Shown: one piece after another, positions 17,431-25,667 of the stretch
How the letters are laid out: the number at the start of each line of letters is the position of its first letter
Position numbering within the stretch: position 1 is the stretch's first letter
Notes under the pieces: model-generated
Told to the model about the DNA's origin: nothing
Seen by the model: only the letters and a program-made list of their open reading frames with translations
The model's database searches: none
Made by a program: the position numbers and the translations under genes
Assembly: GCF_009799805.1 (NCBI RefSeq)
Contig: NZ_CP047050.1
Span: 2,680,001-2,744,000 of the forward strand
Origin: Myroides phaeus
GTDB lineage: Bacteria > Bacteroidota > Bacteroidia > Flavobacteriales > Flavobacteriaceae
Direction: 5' to 3'
Length of the DNA: 64,000 nucleotides

Positions 17431-18186
17431 ATGAGAAATTTTACAGTTTTTTTATTTCTAATACTTACTACTGTGGGTGTTTTGGCGCAAGACAAGACAA
17501 CTGTAAGTGGTACTATTCTAAATGATAAATCTTTTCTACCGATCGATGATGTAAATGTAATTAACATCACTAAAGTCAAAGGAACCATCAGTAAACGCGA
17601 TGGTAGCTTCTCTGTAGAAGCAAGTCTTAACGACTCTATTCATTTTTCTTTTCCTGGTTATGTACCAATTAAACTAAAAGTTACAAACGACTGGATTAAC
17701 AATGACAACTTAAAAGTGTACTTTACTGAACAAAGTATTGAACTTGATGAAATTGTTATCAAGAAGTTTGACCTAACTGGTTATTTGGAAGTTGACACTA
17801 AACTTATTGCATTAAACGAAAAAATGCAGTTTGACTTCTACAGAAGAAACCAAACTCCGTATTACGGAACTGCAATGGGTACATTCTTTAGCCCTGTTGA
17901 TGTGGTTTATAATCTATTTAAAGGAAAATCTAAAAAACTTAAAAAACTTGAAGCTATTAAAGAGGATCAGAATATGATTGCTTTAATGCAAACAAGGTAT
18001 GACCGTGAAATCGTTTGTGGACTTTTAGATATCACAAGAGAGGACATCGTTAAATCATTACAAAATTGCAACTATAGTGATAAATTCATCTATACGGCTA
18101 CTGATTTTCAAATATATCAAGCACTTAGCGATTGTTTTGAAAACTCTAAAGTTCTTGCTACTAAAAAAGTAAATACATCTAATTAA
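17431..18186 (+). CDS. Secreted protein with CarboxypepD_reg-like N-terminal domain
   Basis: A 251-residue exported protein. The signal peptide is MRNFTVFLFLILTTVGVLAQ. Residues about 25-105 form a carboxypeptidase regulatory-like beta-sandwich (VSGTILNDKSFLPIDDVNV, GSFSVEASLNDSIHFSFPGY), the fold found at the front of SusC-type receptors. The rest lacks a barrel, so this is a stand-alone member of unknown role. It follows the helicase by 70 bases. Its stop codon lies inside the terminator hairpin. Confidence 0.8.
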   Translation: MRNFTVFLFLILTTVGVLAQDKTTVSGTILNDKSFLPIDDVNVINITKVKGTISKRDGSFSVEASLNDSIHFSFPGYVPIKLKVTNDWINNDNLKVYFTEQSIELDEIVIKKFDLTGYLEVDTKLIALNEKMQFDFYRRNQTPYYGTAMGTFFSPVDVVYNLFKGKSKKLKKLEAIKEDQNMIALMQTRYDREIVCGLLDITREDIVKSLQNCNYSDKFIYTATDFQIYQALSDCFENSKVLATKKVNTSN

Positions 18187-18203
18187 TAGATGTATTTTTT
18201 TTT
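18171..18203 (+). terminator. Intrinsic terminator overlapping the stop codon
   Basis: AAATACATCTA pairs with TAGATGTATTT around an ATTAA loop containing the TAA stop, followed by a T run. The 5' arm is coding sequence. Confidence 0.8.
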
Positions 18204-18247
18204 GCACTTTTTCCCCGTTTTCCCTTATGGAAAATAGAAATAAAAAC

Positions 18248-18255
18248 TATTTTTG
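18248..18255 (+). promoter_or_regulatory. -7 box (TATTTTTG) of the dihydroorotase-like gene
   Basis: TATTTTTG fits TAnnTTTG and lies 44 bases before the ATG at 18300. TATG at 18226-18229 is a one-mismatch -33 element at N18. Confidence 0.6.
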
Positions 18256-18299
18256 TACAAATAACAACACATCATTAATTATAAACTACTATACCAAAG

Positions 18300-19556
18300 A
18301 TGAATATTGTTCTAAAAGCTGCCAAAGTTATTGACCCTCAGAGTCCTTTCCACAACCAAACTATTGATTTACAGATTGAAAATGGTGTAATTACTAAAAT
18401 TGCAAAAGATATCAACGTTGCAAACTGTGATGTTATCAATGCTGAAAATTTACACATTTCTCAAGGATGGTTTGATAGTTCTGTTTGCTTAGGAGAGCCT
18501 GGTTTTGAAGATAGAGAAACTATCGCTAATGGTCTTGACGTGGCTGCAAAGAGTGGTTTTACACAAATTGCAGTAGAACCAAATACTAATCCTATTCCTG
18601 ATACACAAAGTATCATTAGCTTTATCAAGCATAAAGCTTTTAATAAAGCTACAGAAGTATTCCCTATCGGAGCATTAACTGTAAAATCAGAGGGAGTTGA
18701 CTTAGCTGAATTATATGATATGCAAAATGCAGGAGCAGTTGCATTTGGAGACTATAAAAAAGCAATACAAAATGCTAATATCCTTAAAATCGCTTTACAA
18801 TACACACAAGATTTTGATGGATTAGTTATCGCTTTCTCTCAAGATAGCAGCATCAAAGGTAAAGGTGTAGCGCACGAAGGAATTGAAAGTACTAAACTTG
18901 GATTAAAAGGTATTCCTGCACTTGCTGAAGAATTACAAATTGCACGCAACTTATTCTTATTGGAATACACAGGTGGTAAAATGCACATTCCTACTATATC
19001 TACTGCAAAATCAGTTGAATTAATCAAAGAAGCTAAGAGCAAAGGATTAAACGTTACTTGTAGTGTTTCTATTCACCAATTGATTCTGACAGATGATACA
19101 TTAAACGACTTTGATACAAGATATAAAGTATTACCTCCATTGAGAGATGAAGCGCATAGAAAAGCATTAATCGCTGGAGTTCTTGATGGAACTATTGATT
19201 GTATTACATCAGAGCACAATCCACTTGATATTGAACACAAAAAATTAGAGTTTGAAAAAGCAACAGATGGTACTGTTGGATTAGAGTCTGCTTTAGGTGC
19301 TTTAGGAACTATTTTACCAACTGAAGTAATTGTTGAAAAACTTACGAAAGCAAGGGAGATATTTAAAGTTGAAAAAGCAACTATCACAGAGGGGGCAAAA
19401 GCAAATATTACGTTGTTTGACCCAAATAGCGAATGGACATTCACAAAAGAGGCTATATTATCAAAATCTAAAAACTCTGCTTTCTTAAATCAACCAATGA
19501 AAGGAAAAGTTATAGGTGTTATTAACGGTAATAATGCTATCTTCAACAAAAAATAA
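18300..19556 (+). CDS. Dihydroorotase-like protein, predicted catalytically inactive
   Basis: A 418-residue member of the class I dihydroorotase family by overall pattern: GEPGFEDRETI, VEPNTNPIPD, VLPPLRDEAHRKALI, DGTVGLESALGALG. The metal site is eroded. The usual HxH is SSV (FDSSVCLG), the His of the HCED region is FSQD, the second His of HIAHxS is Thr (HIPTIS), and TDHAPH has become SEHNPL. I infer it does not hydrolyse dihydroorotate and may be structural or regulatory, like the inactive partner subunits known for some aspartate transcarbamoylases. Databases would probably call it PyrC. It is followed after 15 bases by a small membrane protein. Confidence 0.85.
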   Translation: MNIVLKAAKVIDPQSPFHNQTIDLQIENGVITKIAKDINVANCDVINAENLHISQGWFDSSVCLGEPGFEDRETIANGLDVAAKSGFTQIAVEPNTNPIPDTQSIISFIKHKAFNKATEVFPIGALTVKSEGVDLAELYDMQNAGAVAFGDYKKAIQNANILKIALQYTQDFDGLVIAFSQDSSIKGKGVAHEGIESTKLGLKGIPALAEELQIARNLFLLEYTGGKMHIPTISTAKSVELIKEAKSKGLNVTCSVSIHQLILTDDTLNDFDTRYKVLPPLRDEAHRKALIAGVLDGTIDCITSEHNPLDIEHKKLEFEKATDGTVGLESALGALGTILPTEVIVEKLTKAREIFKVEKATITEGAKANITLFDPNSEWTFTKEAILSKSKNSAFLNQPMKGKVIGVINGNNAIFNKK

Positions 19557-19571
19557 AACACATAAATTACA

Positions 19572-19916
19572 ATGCTGAAACAATTTACGAAAGAAGAAAT
19601 TAAAGAGGGAAAAATCACTGCTATTATAGCACACCTAACATTTGTAGGATGTATTATTGCGGTATTTATGAACTTAGAACCTAAAAATCGCTTTGCTGGT
19701 TTTTATGTAAAGCAAACTATTGGTTTACACTTGTTCTTTTTTATAATGATGACTCTTGCATCTTTAATCGCTTCTGAAATGGCTTTCTATGCTTTTTACT
19801 TGAGTTTCTTCGTGCTGTGGATTTACAGCTTTGTAGGAGCTTTAAGCAATGACATTAAGCCACTTCCAAAAATTGGCGTATATTTCCAAAAATGGTTTAA
19901 TAAATTATCAGCTTAA
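19572..19916 (+). CDS. Small membrane protein, DUF4870/Tic20-like
   Basis: A 114-residue protein with about three membrane segments (AIIAHLTFVGCIIAVF; LHLFFFIMMTLASLIA; FYLSFFVLWIYSFVGAL). The layout and the KNRFAGFYVKQTIGLHLF segment resemble small flavobacterial DUF4870-type proteins. No enzymatic motif is visible. It is tightly placed between the dihydroorotase-like gene and the esterase (15 and 5 base gaps), so probably co-transcribed. Confidence 0.7.
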   Translation: MLKQFTKEEIKEGKITAIIAHLTFVGCIIAVFMNLEPKNRFAGFYVKQTIGLHLFFFIMMTLASLIASEMAFYAFYLSFFVLWIYSFVGALSNDIKPLPKIGVYFQKWFNKLSA

Positions 19917-19921
19917 TTATT

Positions 19922-20572
19922 ATGGATACATCATTATCAATTGCATACTTAATTCAAGAGCCAAAAGTTAAGAAAGAAAAGAACCCTCTTATTTTATTAC
20001 TTCACGGATATGGAAGTAATGAAGAAGACTTATTTTCTTTTGCTTCTGAATTACCTGAAGATTATTATGTAATTTCTGCACGTGCACCCTACCCTGTTCC
20101 TCCTTACGGAAATGCTTGGTATGCTATACACTTTGACGCAGATGCTAATAAATTCTCTGACGATAATCAGGCTATTGAATCAAGAGACTTAATCGTTAAA
20201 TTTATTGATGAACTAATTGCTAAATATCCAATTGATGCCAATGACATCAATCTTGTAGGATTTAGTCAAGGTGCTATATTAAGTTATGCTATTGCACTTT
20301 CTTATCCTGAAAAGATCAATAAGGTAGTTGCTTTAAGTGGATACTTCAATAGTAACATCATTAAAGAAGGTTTTGAAAAAGGTAATCTTGGCAAATTAAA
20401 GTTCTTTGCCTCTCACGGAACAGTAGATCAAGTTATCCCTGTAGATTGGGCAAGACAAACTCCTACTATTTTGAAGAGTTTAAATATTGAACACGAGTAC
20501 AAAGAATACCCTGTAGGACACGGAGTTCACCCGTTGAACTTTGCAGACTTCAAAAAGTTCTTATTGAAATAA
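19922..20572 (+). CDS. Alpha/beta hydrolase, phospholipase/carboxylesterase family
   Basis: A 216-residue cytoplasmic serine hydrolase of the Abhydrolase_2 type. It has the oxyanion segment LLHGYGSNEEDL, the nucleophile elbow GFSQGAI, the catalytic Asp in GTVDQVIP and the His in GHGVHP. Members hydrolyse short acyl esters, and the natural substrate is unknown. It is the last gene before a strong bidirectional terminator. Confidence 0.9.
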   Translation: MDTSLSIAYLIQEPKVKKEKNPLILLLHGYGSNEEDLFSFASELPEDYYVISARAPYPVPPYGNAWYAIHFDADANKFSDDNQAIESRDLIVKFIDELIAKYPIDANDINLVGFSQGAILSYAIALSYPEKINKVVALSGYFNSNIIKEGFEKGNLGKLKFFASHGTVDQVIPVDWARQTPTILKSLNIEHEYKEYPVGHGVHPLNFADFKKFLLK

Positions 20573-20576
20573 ATAT

Positions 20577-20612
20577 AAAAAAGGCTGATATAATATTATA
20601 TCAGCCTTTTTT
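20577..20612. terminator. Bidirectional terminator between convergent genes
   Basis: A near-perfect inverted repeat, AAAAGGCTGATATAA with its complement, flanked by A and T runs. It separates the plus-strand esterase and the minus-strand lipoprotein. Confidence 0.9.
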
Positions 20613-20613
20613 C

Positions 20614-21144
20614 TTATTCATCTTCTTCAGGTAGTAAATCAGAATTAATAACTTTTAATTCTATTGTTTTAGCAGCAGTAAACTTAACTTCTCCTTTATA
20701 CTTTAAAACTAAGTCTTTTTCTGTTTCTAACTCCCACCCTTCATTTGTATATAACTTTTTCTGCTTTGTTTGTTCTAACAACAAACCACCTGTTTCATTA
20801 GGTAAAAAAATCTCCGCTTCCTTTTTGTTGTCAGAGAATAATACAAAACAACTAACATCGTTGTCTTCAAGTTCATTCTCCTCTACACTATCTTCACCTA
20901 ATCCTATCGGATTTAAACGAAAGCCTTTTTCAAAAATACGAATACAATCTTCTTCGATCGAACTCCATTTATAACCAGCCGTGTAAGCACAACCGTGTTC
21001 ATCTTCATCGTGCGAAACAATTGTTCTACTACCGTTAGTATTTACTACTTCTTTCGCAGTATCACCTTTATCTTCCTTTAATATAAAATCACACGATGCA
21101 AACAAAAAGCATAACAATGCTGTTAAACTTAAAGATATTCTCAT
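20614..21144 (-). CDS. Putative lipoprotein of unknown function
   Basis: A 176-residue protein whose signal peptide ends in LFASC, a lipobox, so it is probably membrane-attached. The mature part is acidic (EDEHGCAYTAGY, EENELEDNDVSC) and I do not recognise a domain. It follows the 21163-21657 gene by 18 bases and shares its direction. Confidence 0.7.
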   Translation of the reverse strand: MRISLSLTALLCFLFASCDFILKEDKGDTAKEVVNTNGSRTIVSHDEDEHGCAYTAGYKWSSIEEDCIRIFEKGFRLNPIGLGEDSVEENELEDNDVSCFVLFSDNKKEAEIFLPNETGGLLLEQTKQKKLYTNEGWELETEKDLVLKYKGEVKFTAAKTIELKVINSDLLPEEDE

Positions 21145-21162
21145 ATTAATAAGTGTTATGGT

Positions 21163-21657
21163 TTATTTTGTTGGATATAAAATCGTATCAATTGTTTTAA
21201 ACTCTGTTGGCTTACCTTCTGTAAAGAAATACTTAATCAATACTTCCCCGTGAATAGCACCCGCATAAAAATCAGCAATAGCCCATCTGTGATTGATAAT
21301 CTTAACTTTATTGATTATACATTTATCTTCGTTGATTTTACCGTAAGGCACTAATGGATTACCATTTTCTTGGTGATTTAAAGCTAATATCTCTTCTTTA
21401 ATTTGAATTAAATTATCATCAATCTTTTTATAATCGAAATACTCTTGCGCATCTTCGTTATTTTCTACTGAAAAGTAATTTGCCTCATTGTACTCTTTAA
21501 TCACTTGCTTTAAAGAATCTCGTACAATATCAATTCTCTTGTGTGCAATTTCTATCTTCTTCTCCTCCATTTGATACATATTCTTATTGTTTGCATAAAA
21601 CAATACCATGATTACAATTGAAAAAAGGAATAAATAGAAGAAAGCCTTATGTCTCAT
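21163..21657 (-). CDS. Single-pass membrane protein of unknown function
   Basis: A 164-residue protein with one N-terminal membrane segment (FFYLFLFSIVIMVLFYA), a charged, probably coiled-coil stretch (EEKKIEIAHKRIDIVRDS) and a small C-terminal domain likely in the periplasm. No family is recognised. It sits between the MBL-fold gene (14 base gap) and the lipoprotein (18 base gap), suggesting one transcript. Confidence 0.7.
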   Translation of the reverse strand: MRHKAFFYLFLFSIVIMVLFYANNKNMYQMEEKKIEIAHKRIDIVRDSLKQVIKEYNEANYFSVENNEDAQEYFDYKKIDDNLIQIKEEILALNHQENGNPLVPYGKINEDKCIINKVKIINHRWAIADFYAGAIHGEVLIKYFFTEGKPTEFKTIDTILYPTK

Positions 21658-21671
21658 AATGAAAAGTAAAT

Positions 21672-22436
21672 TTAAATATTTATTCGTAAATTGTCATATG
21701 CCAAATATACATTATTTGGGAGAATTGCAGAGACTTCTTTGTGAAAACCTAAATCTTGCGCAATGTGTGTTAAATAAGCTTTCTCTGGCTTTATCTTCTC
21801 AATAAACGCTAAGGATTCGGCTAAACTAAAATGAGTCGGGTGCTCTTTTATCCTCAAGGCATTTACTATCAAAACCTTACACCCTTTTATTTTCTCTATT
21901 TCTTCTTCTGCAATGTATTTTGCATCTGTTATGTAGACTAAATCTCCAAAGCGATACCCGTAAATAGGCAATGGTCCGTGCATAATATCTATAGGAACGA
22001 TAGTTTTATCTTTAACCTGAAACGCTTCATTTGAGTTCACAATATGTTCTAATACACTCGGAGCACCTGGATATCTATTCTCTTGTGTGAATATATACTC
22101 ATATCTCTTCTCTAAAGCAGTCATTACCCTTTCAGAAGCATAGAGAGGCATTGGTCCATAAAGGTAGCTTAGAGGTCGTATTTCGTCAAGACCTGCAATA
22201 TGATCAGCGTGCTCGTGCGTAAACAATATCGCATCTAAATAACTACACTCAGCCGTTAGCATCTGTTGTCTAAAATCAGGACCACAATCCACTAAAATAG
22301 TAGTATCATCCCATTTGATTAAAACAGAAGTTCGCAATCTTTGATCTCTTTGATCTTCACTTTTAGCTACCGGATGATCAATCCCTAAAATAGGAATACC
22401 TTGTGAGGTACCTGTTCCCAAAAAATATACTTCCAA
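21672..22436 (-). CDS. MBL-fold metallohydrolase, PhnP-like
   Basis: Metallo-beta-lactamase fold hydrolase. It begins with FLGTGTSQGIP and has VDCGPDFRQQML, the metal motif THEHADHIAGLDE, a later MHGPLPIYGYRFGD and LTHIAQDLG. This pattern fits PhnP-type phosphodiesterases, but no phn genes are nearby and the substrate is unknown. The longest frame starts with GTG at 22454. A -7 box lies at 22454-22461, so that codon would not be transcribed; the TTG at 22436 (MEVYFLGTG) fits both promoter and homologues. Confidence 0.8.
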   Translation of the reverse strand: MEVYFLGTGTSQGIPILGIDHPVAKSEDQRDQRLRTSVLIKWDDTTILVDCGPDFRQQMLTAECSYLDAILFTHEHADHIAGLDEIRPLSYLYGPMPLYASERVMTALEKRYEYIFTQENRYPGAPSVLEHIVNSNEAFQVKDKTIVPIDIMHGPLPIYGYRFGDLVYITDAKYIAEEEIEKIKGCKVLIVNALRIKEHPTHFSLAESLAFIEKIKPEKAYLTHIAQDLGFHKEVSAILPNNVYLAYDNLRINI

Positions 22437-22453
22437 AATGCTATAATTTTCCA

Positions 22454-22461
22454 CAAAAATA
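22454..22461 (-). promoter_or_regulatory. -7 box (TATTTTTG on the minus strand) of the MBL-fold operon
   Basis: CAAAAATA on the plus strand reads TATTTTTG on the minus strand and places the transcript start near 22449. This argues for translation from the TTG at 22436. No clear -33 element is visible. Confidence 0.5.
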
Positions 22462-22493
22462 AGGTTTATCTTTTTTTGTTGTACGATATTTGT

Positions 22494-22501
22494 TAGGTTT
22501 G
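22494..22501 (+). promoter_or_regulatory. -7 box (TAGGTTTG) of the gene at 22519
   Basis: TAGGTTTG matches TAnnTTTG, with a T-rich stretch including TTTG at 22475-22478 upstream. The predicted leader is only about a dozen bases. Confidence 0.55.
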
Positions 22502-22518
22502 TTTAAAATAGCTTACAG

Positions 22519-23967
22519 ATGAAAAATTTTGCAGAAGATTTAGTATTAGAAGGAGATAGATTTATAGAGCATCAGCCTGCCATATCAGACAAAGCTCTTC
22601 GCATTAACTTAAACAATAACATATACGGAACATTTGCTGAAATTGGGGCAGGACAAGAAACAGTGCGCCATTTCTTTAGAGCTGGTGGTTCTTCAAGAAC
22701 AGTTGCAAAGGCAATGTCTGCTTATGATAAAGTTTTTAGTGACGCTATTTATACGGTTGAAGATGACGGAAGATATGTAACGGAAAGCCGTCTGATTAAA
22801 ATGTTAGATTACGAGACTAAGAAAATTGAGGACCGCTTGGTAAGAGCAGAAAACCCTACAAAAACTTTCTTTAGTTATGCCAATACAGTAGCTACAATTG
22901 ACTACGCTAAAAAGAACAAAGGTCACGGTTGGGTTGGAATTATGTTCCAAGGAAAATCAGATCAAGAATACAGTAAAATTGTTCTTCATATCCAGTTCAA
23001 AGAAACTGACTCTAAACTACAACAAGAAACATTAGGAATATTAGGGGTTAACTTAATTTATGGTGCTTTTTACCAACATCACGATCCTAAGAAATTAATT
23101 TATAGTTTATACGATCACTTGGACAAAGACCAAATCGAGATTGATAGTATTAACTTCTCTGGTCCTATGTTTGATAAAGTAGACAATCGTTTGATGAGTT
23201 TACTTTTGGTTAAAAATGGAATGACAGAGGCTGTTATGTTTGGTCCTGACGGAAGAAGTATTTTACCTGCTAATGCATTGTACAAACAAAACATTCTTAC
23301 GTTAAGAGGTAGTTACAGACCAGTTACAATTGTAAATATGAACTTATACAGAAAATCTCTTGCTAAGTTTTTAAGTACAAATAACTTGTCTGAAAACAAC
23401 ACAAAAGTAATCTTTGAAATTACGCTTTCTAACTTATTGTCTGAAGGTGAATTAGATGAAATAGACTTCTTACACAGAGCTGATTTATTGTGCTCATTAG
23501 GGCAAACAGTAATGATCTCTAACTATCAAGAGTACTACAAATTAACGGAGTACTACTCTAAATACACTGACCAAAAAATTGCATTAGCAATGGGAGTTAG
23601 TAGCTTGTTAAACATTTTTGAAGAGAAATATTACAAAAACTTAACAGGGGGTATTTTAGAAGGACTTGGTAAGTTATTTAGAAATGATATGAAGATTTTC
23701 TTATATCCTATGCTAAATGAAGAAGGAGAAATCGTTGATTCTACAAACTTAAAAGTAGCTTTACACATTAAAGAGCTATACAAATTCTTTAAGAAAACAG
23801 AACAAATCATTGATATTGATGACTATCAAAAAGAGAATTTATCAATCTTCTCAAGAGATGTCCTTAAGCTTCTTCAACAAAACACAGATGGCTGGGAAGA
23901 TAAATTACCTGAAGGTATTTCTAAAATCATTAAAGAAAAAGAACTTTTCGGTTATAAAAAGAAATAA
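22519..23967 (+). CDS. Conserved protein of unknown function
   Basis: A 482-residue cytoplasmic protein without signal peptide or membrane segment. The first part is strikingly patterned (LRINLNNNIYGTFAEIGAG, VRHFFRAGGSSRTVAKAMSA, KMLDYETKKIEDRL) and I recall close relatives in many bacteria under inconsistent names, including TonB-dependent receptor and nicotinate-nucleotide adenylyltransferase. Neither fits: there is no barrel and I see no HxGH nucleotidyltransferase motif. A central stretch with ALYKQNILTLRGSYRPVT is also conserved. It has its own promoter and terminator, so it is monocistronic. I do not assign a function. Confidence 0.75.
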   Translation: MKNFAEDLVLEGDRFIEHQPAISDKALRINLNNNIYGTFAEIGAGQETVRHFFRAGGSSRTVAKAMSAYDKVFSDAIYTVEDDGRYVTESRLIKMLDYETKKIEDRLVRAENPTKTFFSYANTVATIDYAKKNKGHGWVGIMFQGKSDQEYSKIVLHIQFKETDSKLQQETLGILGVNLIYGAFYQHHDPKKLIYSLYDHLDKDQIEIDSINFSGPMFDKVDNRLMSLLLVKNGMTEAVMFGPDGRSILPANALYKQNILTLRGSYRPVTIVNMNLYRKSLAKFLSTNNLSENNTKVIFEITLSNLLSEGELDEIDFLHRADLLCSLGQTVMISNYQEYYKLTEYYSKYTDQKIALAMGVSSLLNIFEEKYYKNLTGGILEGLGKLFRNDMKIFLYPMLNEEGEIVDSTNLKVALHIKELYKFFKKTEQIIDIDDYQKENLSIFSRDVLKLLQQNTDGWEDKLPEGISKIIKEKELFGYKKK

Positions 23968-23996
23968 TATTAGATGTTGTCTTTACAACAGCTTAT

Positions 23997-24027
23997 AAAA
24001 AAAGGAGGTCAATGACCTCCTTTTTTT
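23997..24027. terminator. Terminator hairpin, copy 1 of an identical pair
   Basis: GGAGGTCAATGACCTCC flanked by A and T runs follows the gene ending at 23967. The same palindrome recurs at 26632-26658. Confidence 0.85.
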
Positions 24028-24150
24028 ATAACAGTTTATCTTAAAAGATTTCTTTCTTTAGATTACTACGCTTTAGATTTATACCCCATAAGTACAAGCT
24101 TACAAATATTAAGTCCTACGGAAATGATATGGACTTTTTAGACAACCTCC

Positions 24151-25572
24151 TTATTTTTTAAGTAATTGTTTACTCAAAACCCCTATCCTCTTTAATTTTA
24201 TCTCTACATTATCTGACCAAGGTAAACCAATACACAGGCGAATACAATTCTGAAATTGCTCTTGTACTGTAAACATACGTCCAGGAGCTATGCTTATCTT
24301 CTCTGAAATTGCCAAGTCGTACAAATCCATTGCGTCTATGCGCTCATCAAACTCTATCCACAATGACAAACCTCCTTGTGGTCTATTGACCTTTGTTCCC
24401 AAAGGAAAACTATTAATAATAGTATTCAAGTATTTTTGGTAATTGCTATAAATATCCTTCCTTAACTTACGTAAGTGTTTATCATAATTGCCAGATTTCA
24501 TAAAACTCGCAACTGCCTCCTGCATTAAAGAGGGAGTAGATATTAAGTGAACCAACTTTTGGTGTATTATCTTATCCTTATATTTTCCTGCAGAAACCCA
24601 ACCCACGCGATAACCTGGCACTAAAGTTTTTGATACAGAACTACACCACAAAACATTCCCTGTTTTATCAAAGGCTTTACAACACTTTGGTCGTTGATTG
24701 CCAAAATACATATCCCCATAAACATCATCCTCTATAAGCGGAATATTATGTTTATCTAATAACTCCACTATCTCTTTCTTATTTTCATCTGGCATACAAC
24801 TTCCTAAAGGAGTATTATAATTGGAGATTAACAAACACATATCAATACAAGCTAAGGCCTCTTTTAATGCATCAATCTTTATTCCTGTTACCGGATCTGT
24901 TGGTAATTCAACTACCTTAAACCCCAAATCAATAGCTAACTGAAATATGCCTGGATAACACGGACTCTCAATTGCAATTGTGTCACCTGGTTTGCCAAGT
25001 GCTAACATACACAAGGAAATAGCACTCATACTCCCATTTGTTGTAATAATATCATCTTCTGTCAAACTCCCTCCCCAACTAATAGAACGCTGAGCTATCA
25101 TTCTTCTTAAATTAATATTTCCTTGTACAGAATCATATTCTACTCCTCCATAAGCTACTGTTCGAGAAGCCGCTATAATTTCTTTCTTCATCTTAGCTAA
25201 TGGCAGAAAATCATCATATAAAGTACTATAAGAAAATAAGGTTAATGCTCTGTTTCCCATATTAGCATATACCTTTCTAATTATCTCCTTTGGCTCTTTA
25301 TTGTTAGCTAATAAAATAGGATTACTCGCTTGGGGCAATGGAATATCATCATAATAGCGATTACTTACATAATACCCCGACTGAGGTTTTGCTTCTATCA
25401 ACCCTTGCGACTCTAATTCAAGATACACCCGTTTAGCTGTATTCATACTTACTTTGTGCTCACTACACAGCATACGTACAGAAGCTAACTTATCGCCTTC
25501 ACGCAATACACCACTCTTTATTTGCTTAGCTATAGCCTCAGCAATACCAATATATAAATAATTGTGCTCCAT
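24151..25572 (-). CDS. MocR-type regulator: GntR helix-turn-helix fused to PLP aminotransferase
   Basis: A 473-residue transcription regulator of the MocR subfamily. Residues 1-75 are a GntR winged helix (DKLASVRMLCSEHKVSMNTA). Residues about 90-470 form a fold-type I aminotransferase domain with the PLP lysine in SSVSKTLVPGYRVGW and NYNTPLGSCMPD. Such proteins use PLP and an amino compound as effectors, and often control a divergent gene; here that is the EamA exporter, with 95 bases between the starts. A direct repeat in that gap is a candidate operator. Confidence 0.9.
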   Translation of the reverse strand: MEHNYLYIGIAEAIAKQIKSGVLREGDKLASVRMLCSEHKVSMNTAKRVYLELESQGLIEAKPQSGYYVSNRYYDDIPLPQASNPILLANNKEPKEIIRKVYANMGNRALTLFSYSTLYDDFLPLAKMKKEIIAASRTVAYGGVEYDSVQGNINLRRMIAQRSISWGGSLTEDDIITTNGSMSAISLCMLALGKPGDTIAIESPCYPGIFQLAIDLGFKVVELPTDPVTGIKIDALKEALACIDMCLLISNYNTPLGSCMPDENKKEIVELLDKHNIPLIEDDVYGDMYFGNQRPKCCKAFDKTGNVLWCSSVSKTLVPGYRVGWVSAGKYKDKIIHQKLVHLISTPSLMQEAVASFMKSGNYDKHLRKLRKDIYSNYQKYLNTIINSFPLGTKVNRPQGGLSLWIEFDERIDAMDLYDLAISEKISIAPGRMFTVQEQFQNCIRLCIGLPWSDNVEIKLKRIGVLSKQLLKK

Positions 25573-25581
25573 AATATTCTA

Positions 25582-25634
25582 AACTGTATCCATTCAAATA
25601 TACAAAATTGTTACTGTGCTTATCAACTGTATCC
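25582..25634. promoter_or_regulatory. Candidate MocR operator: direct repeat AACTGTATCC x2
   Basis: AACTGTATCC occurs at 25582-25591 and 25625-25634, same orientation, 43 bases apart, about four helical turns. The second copy lies between the -33-like TGTG and the -7 box of the exporter promoter. Direct repeats are the known operator form of GabR and PdxR. Confidence 0.6.
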
Positions 25635-25645
25635 TTGTATTTTTG
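25615..25645 (+). promoter_or_regulatory. Promoter of the EamA exporter
   Basis: TATTTTTG at 25638-25645 with TGTG (one mismatch to TTTG) at 25615-25618, spacer 19. The ATG at 25668 follows 22 bases later. Confidence 0.65.
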
Positions 25646-25667
25646 TCTTATAAATAAATCATTAGAT

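Noticed and set aside
24083..24140. Hairpin AAGTCC/GGACTT as a terminator for the MocR gene
   Set aside because: The loop is 14 bases and no T run follows on the minus strand, so it is not convincing.
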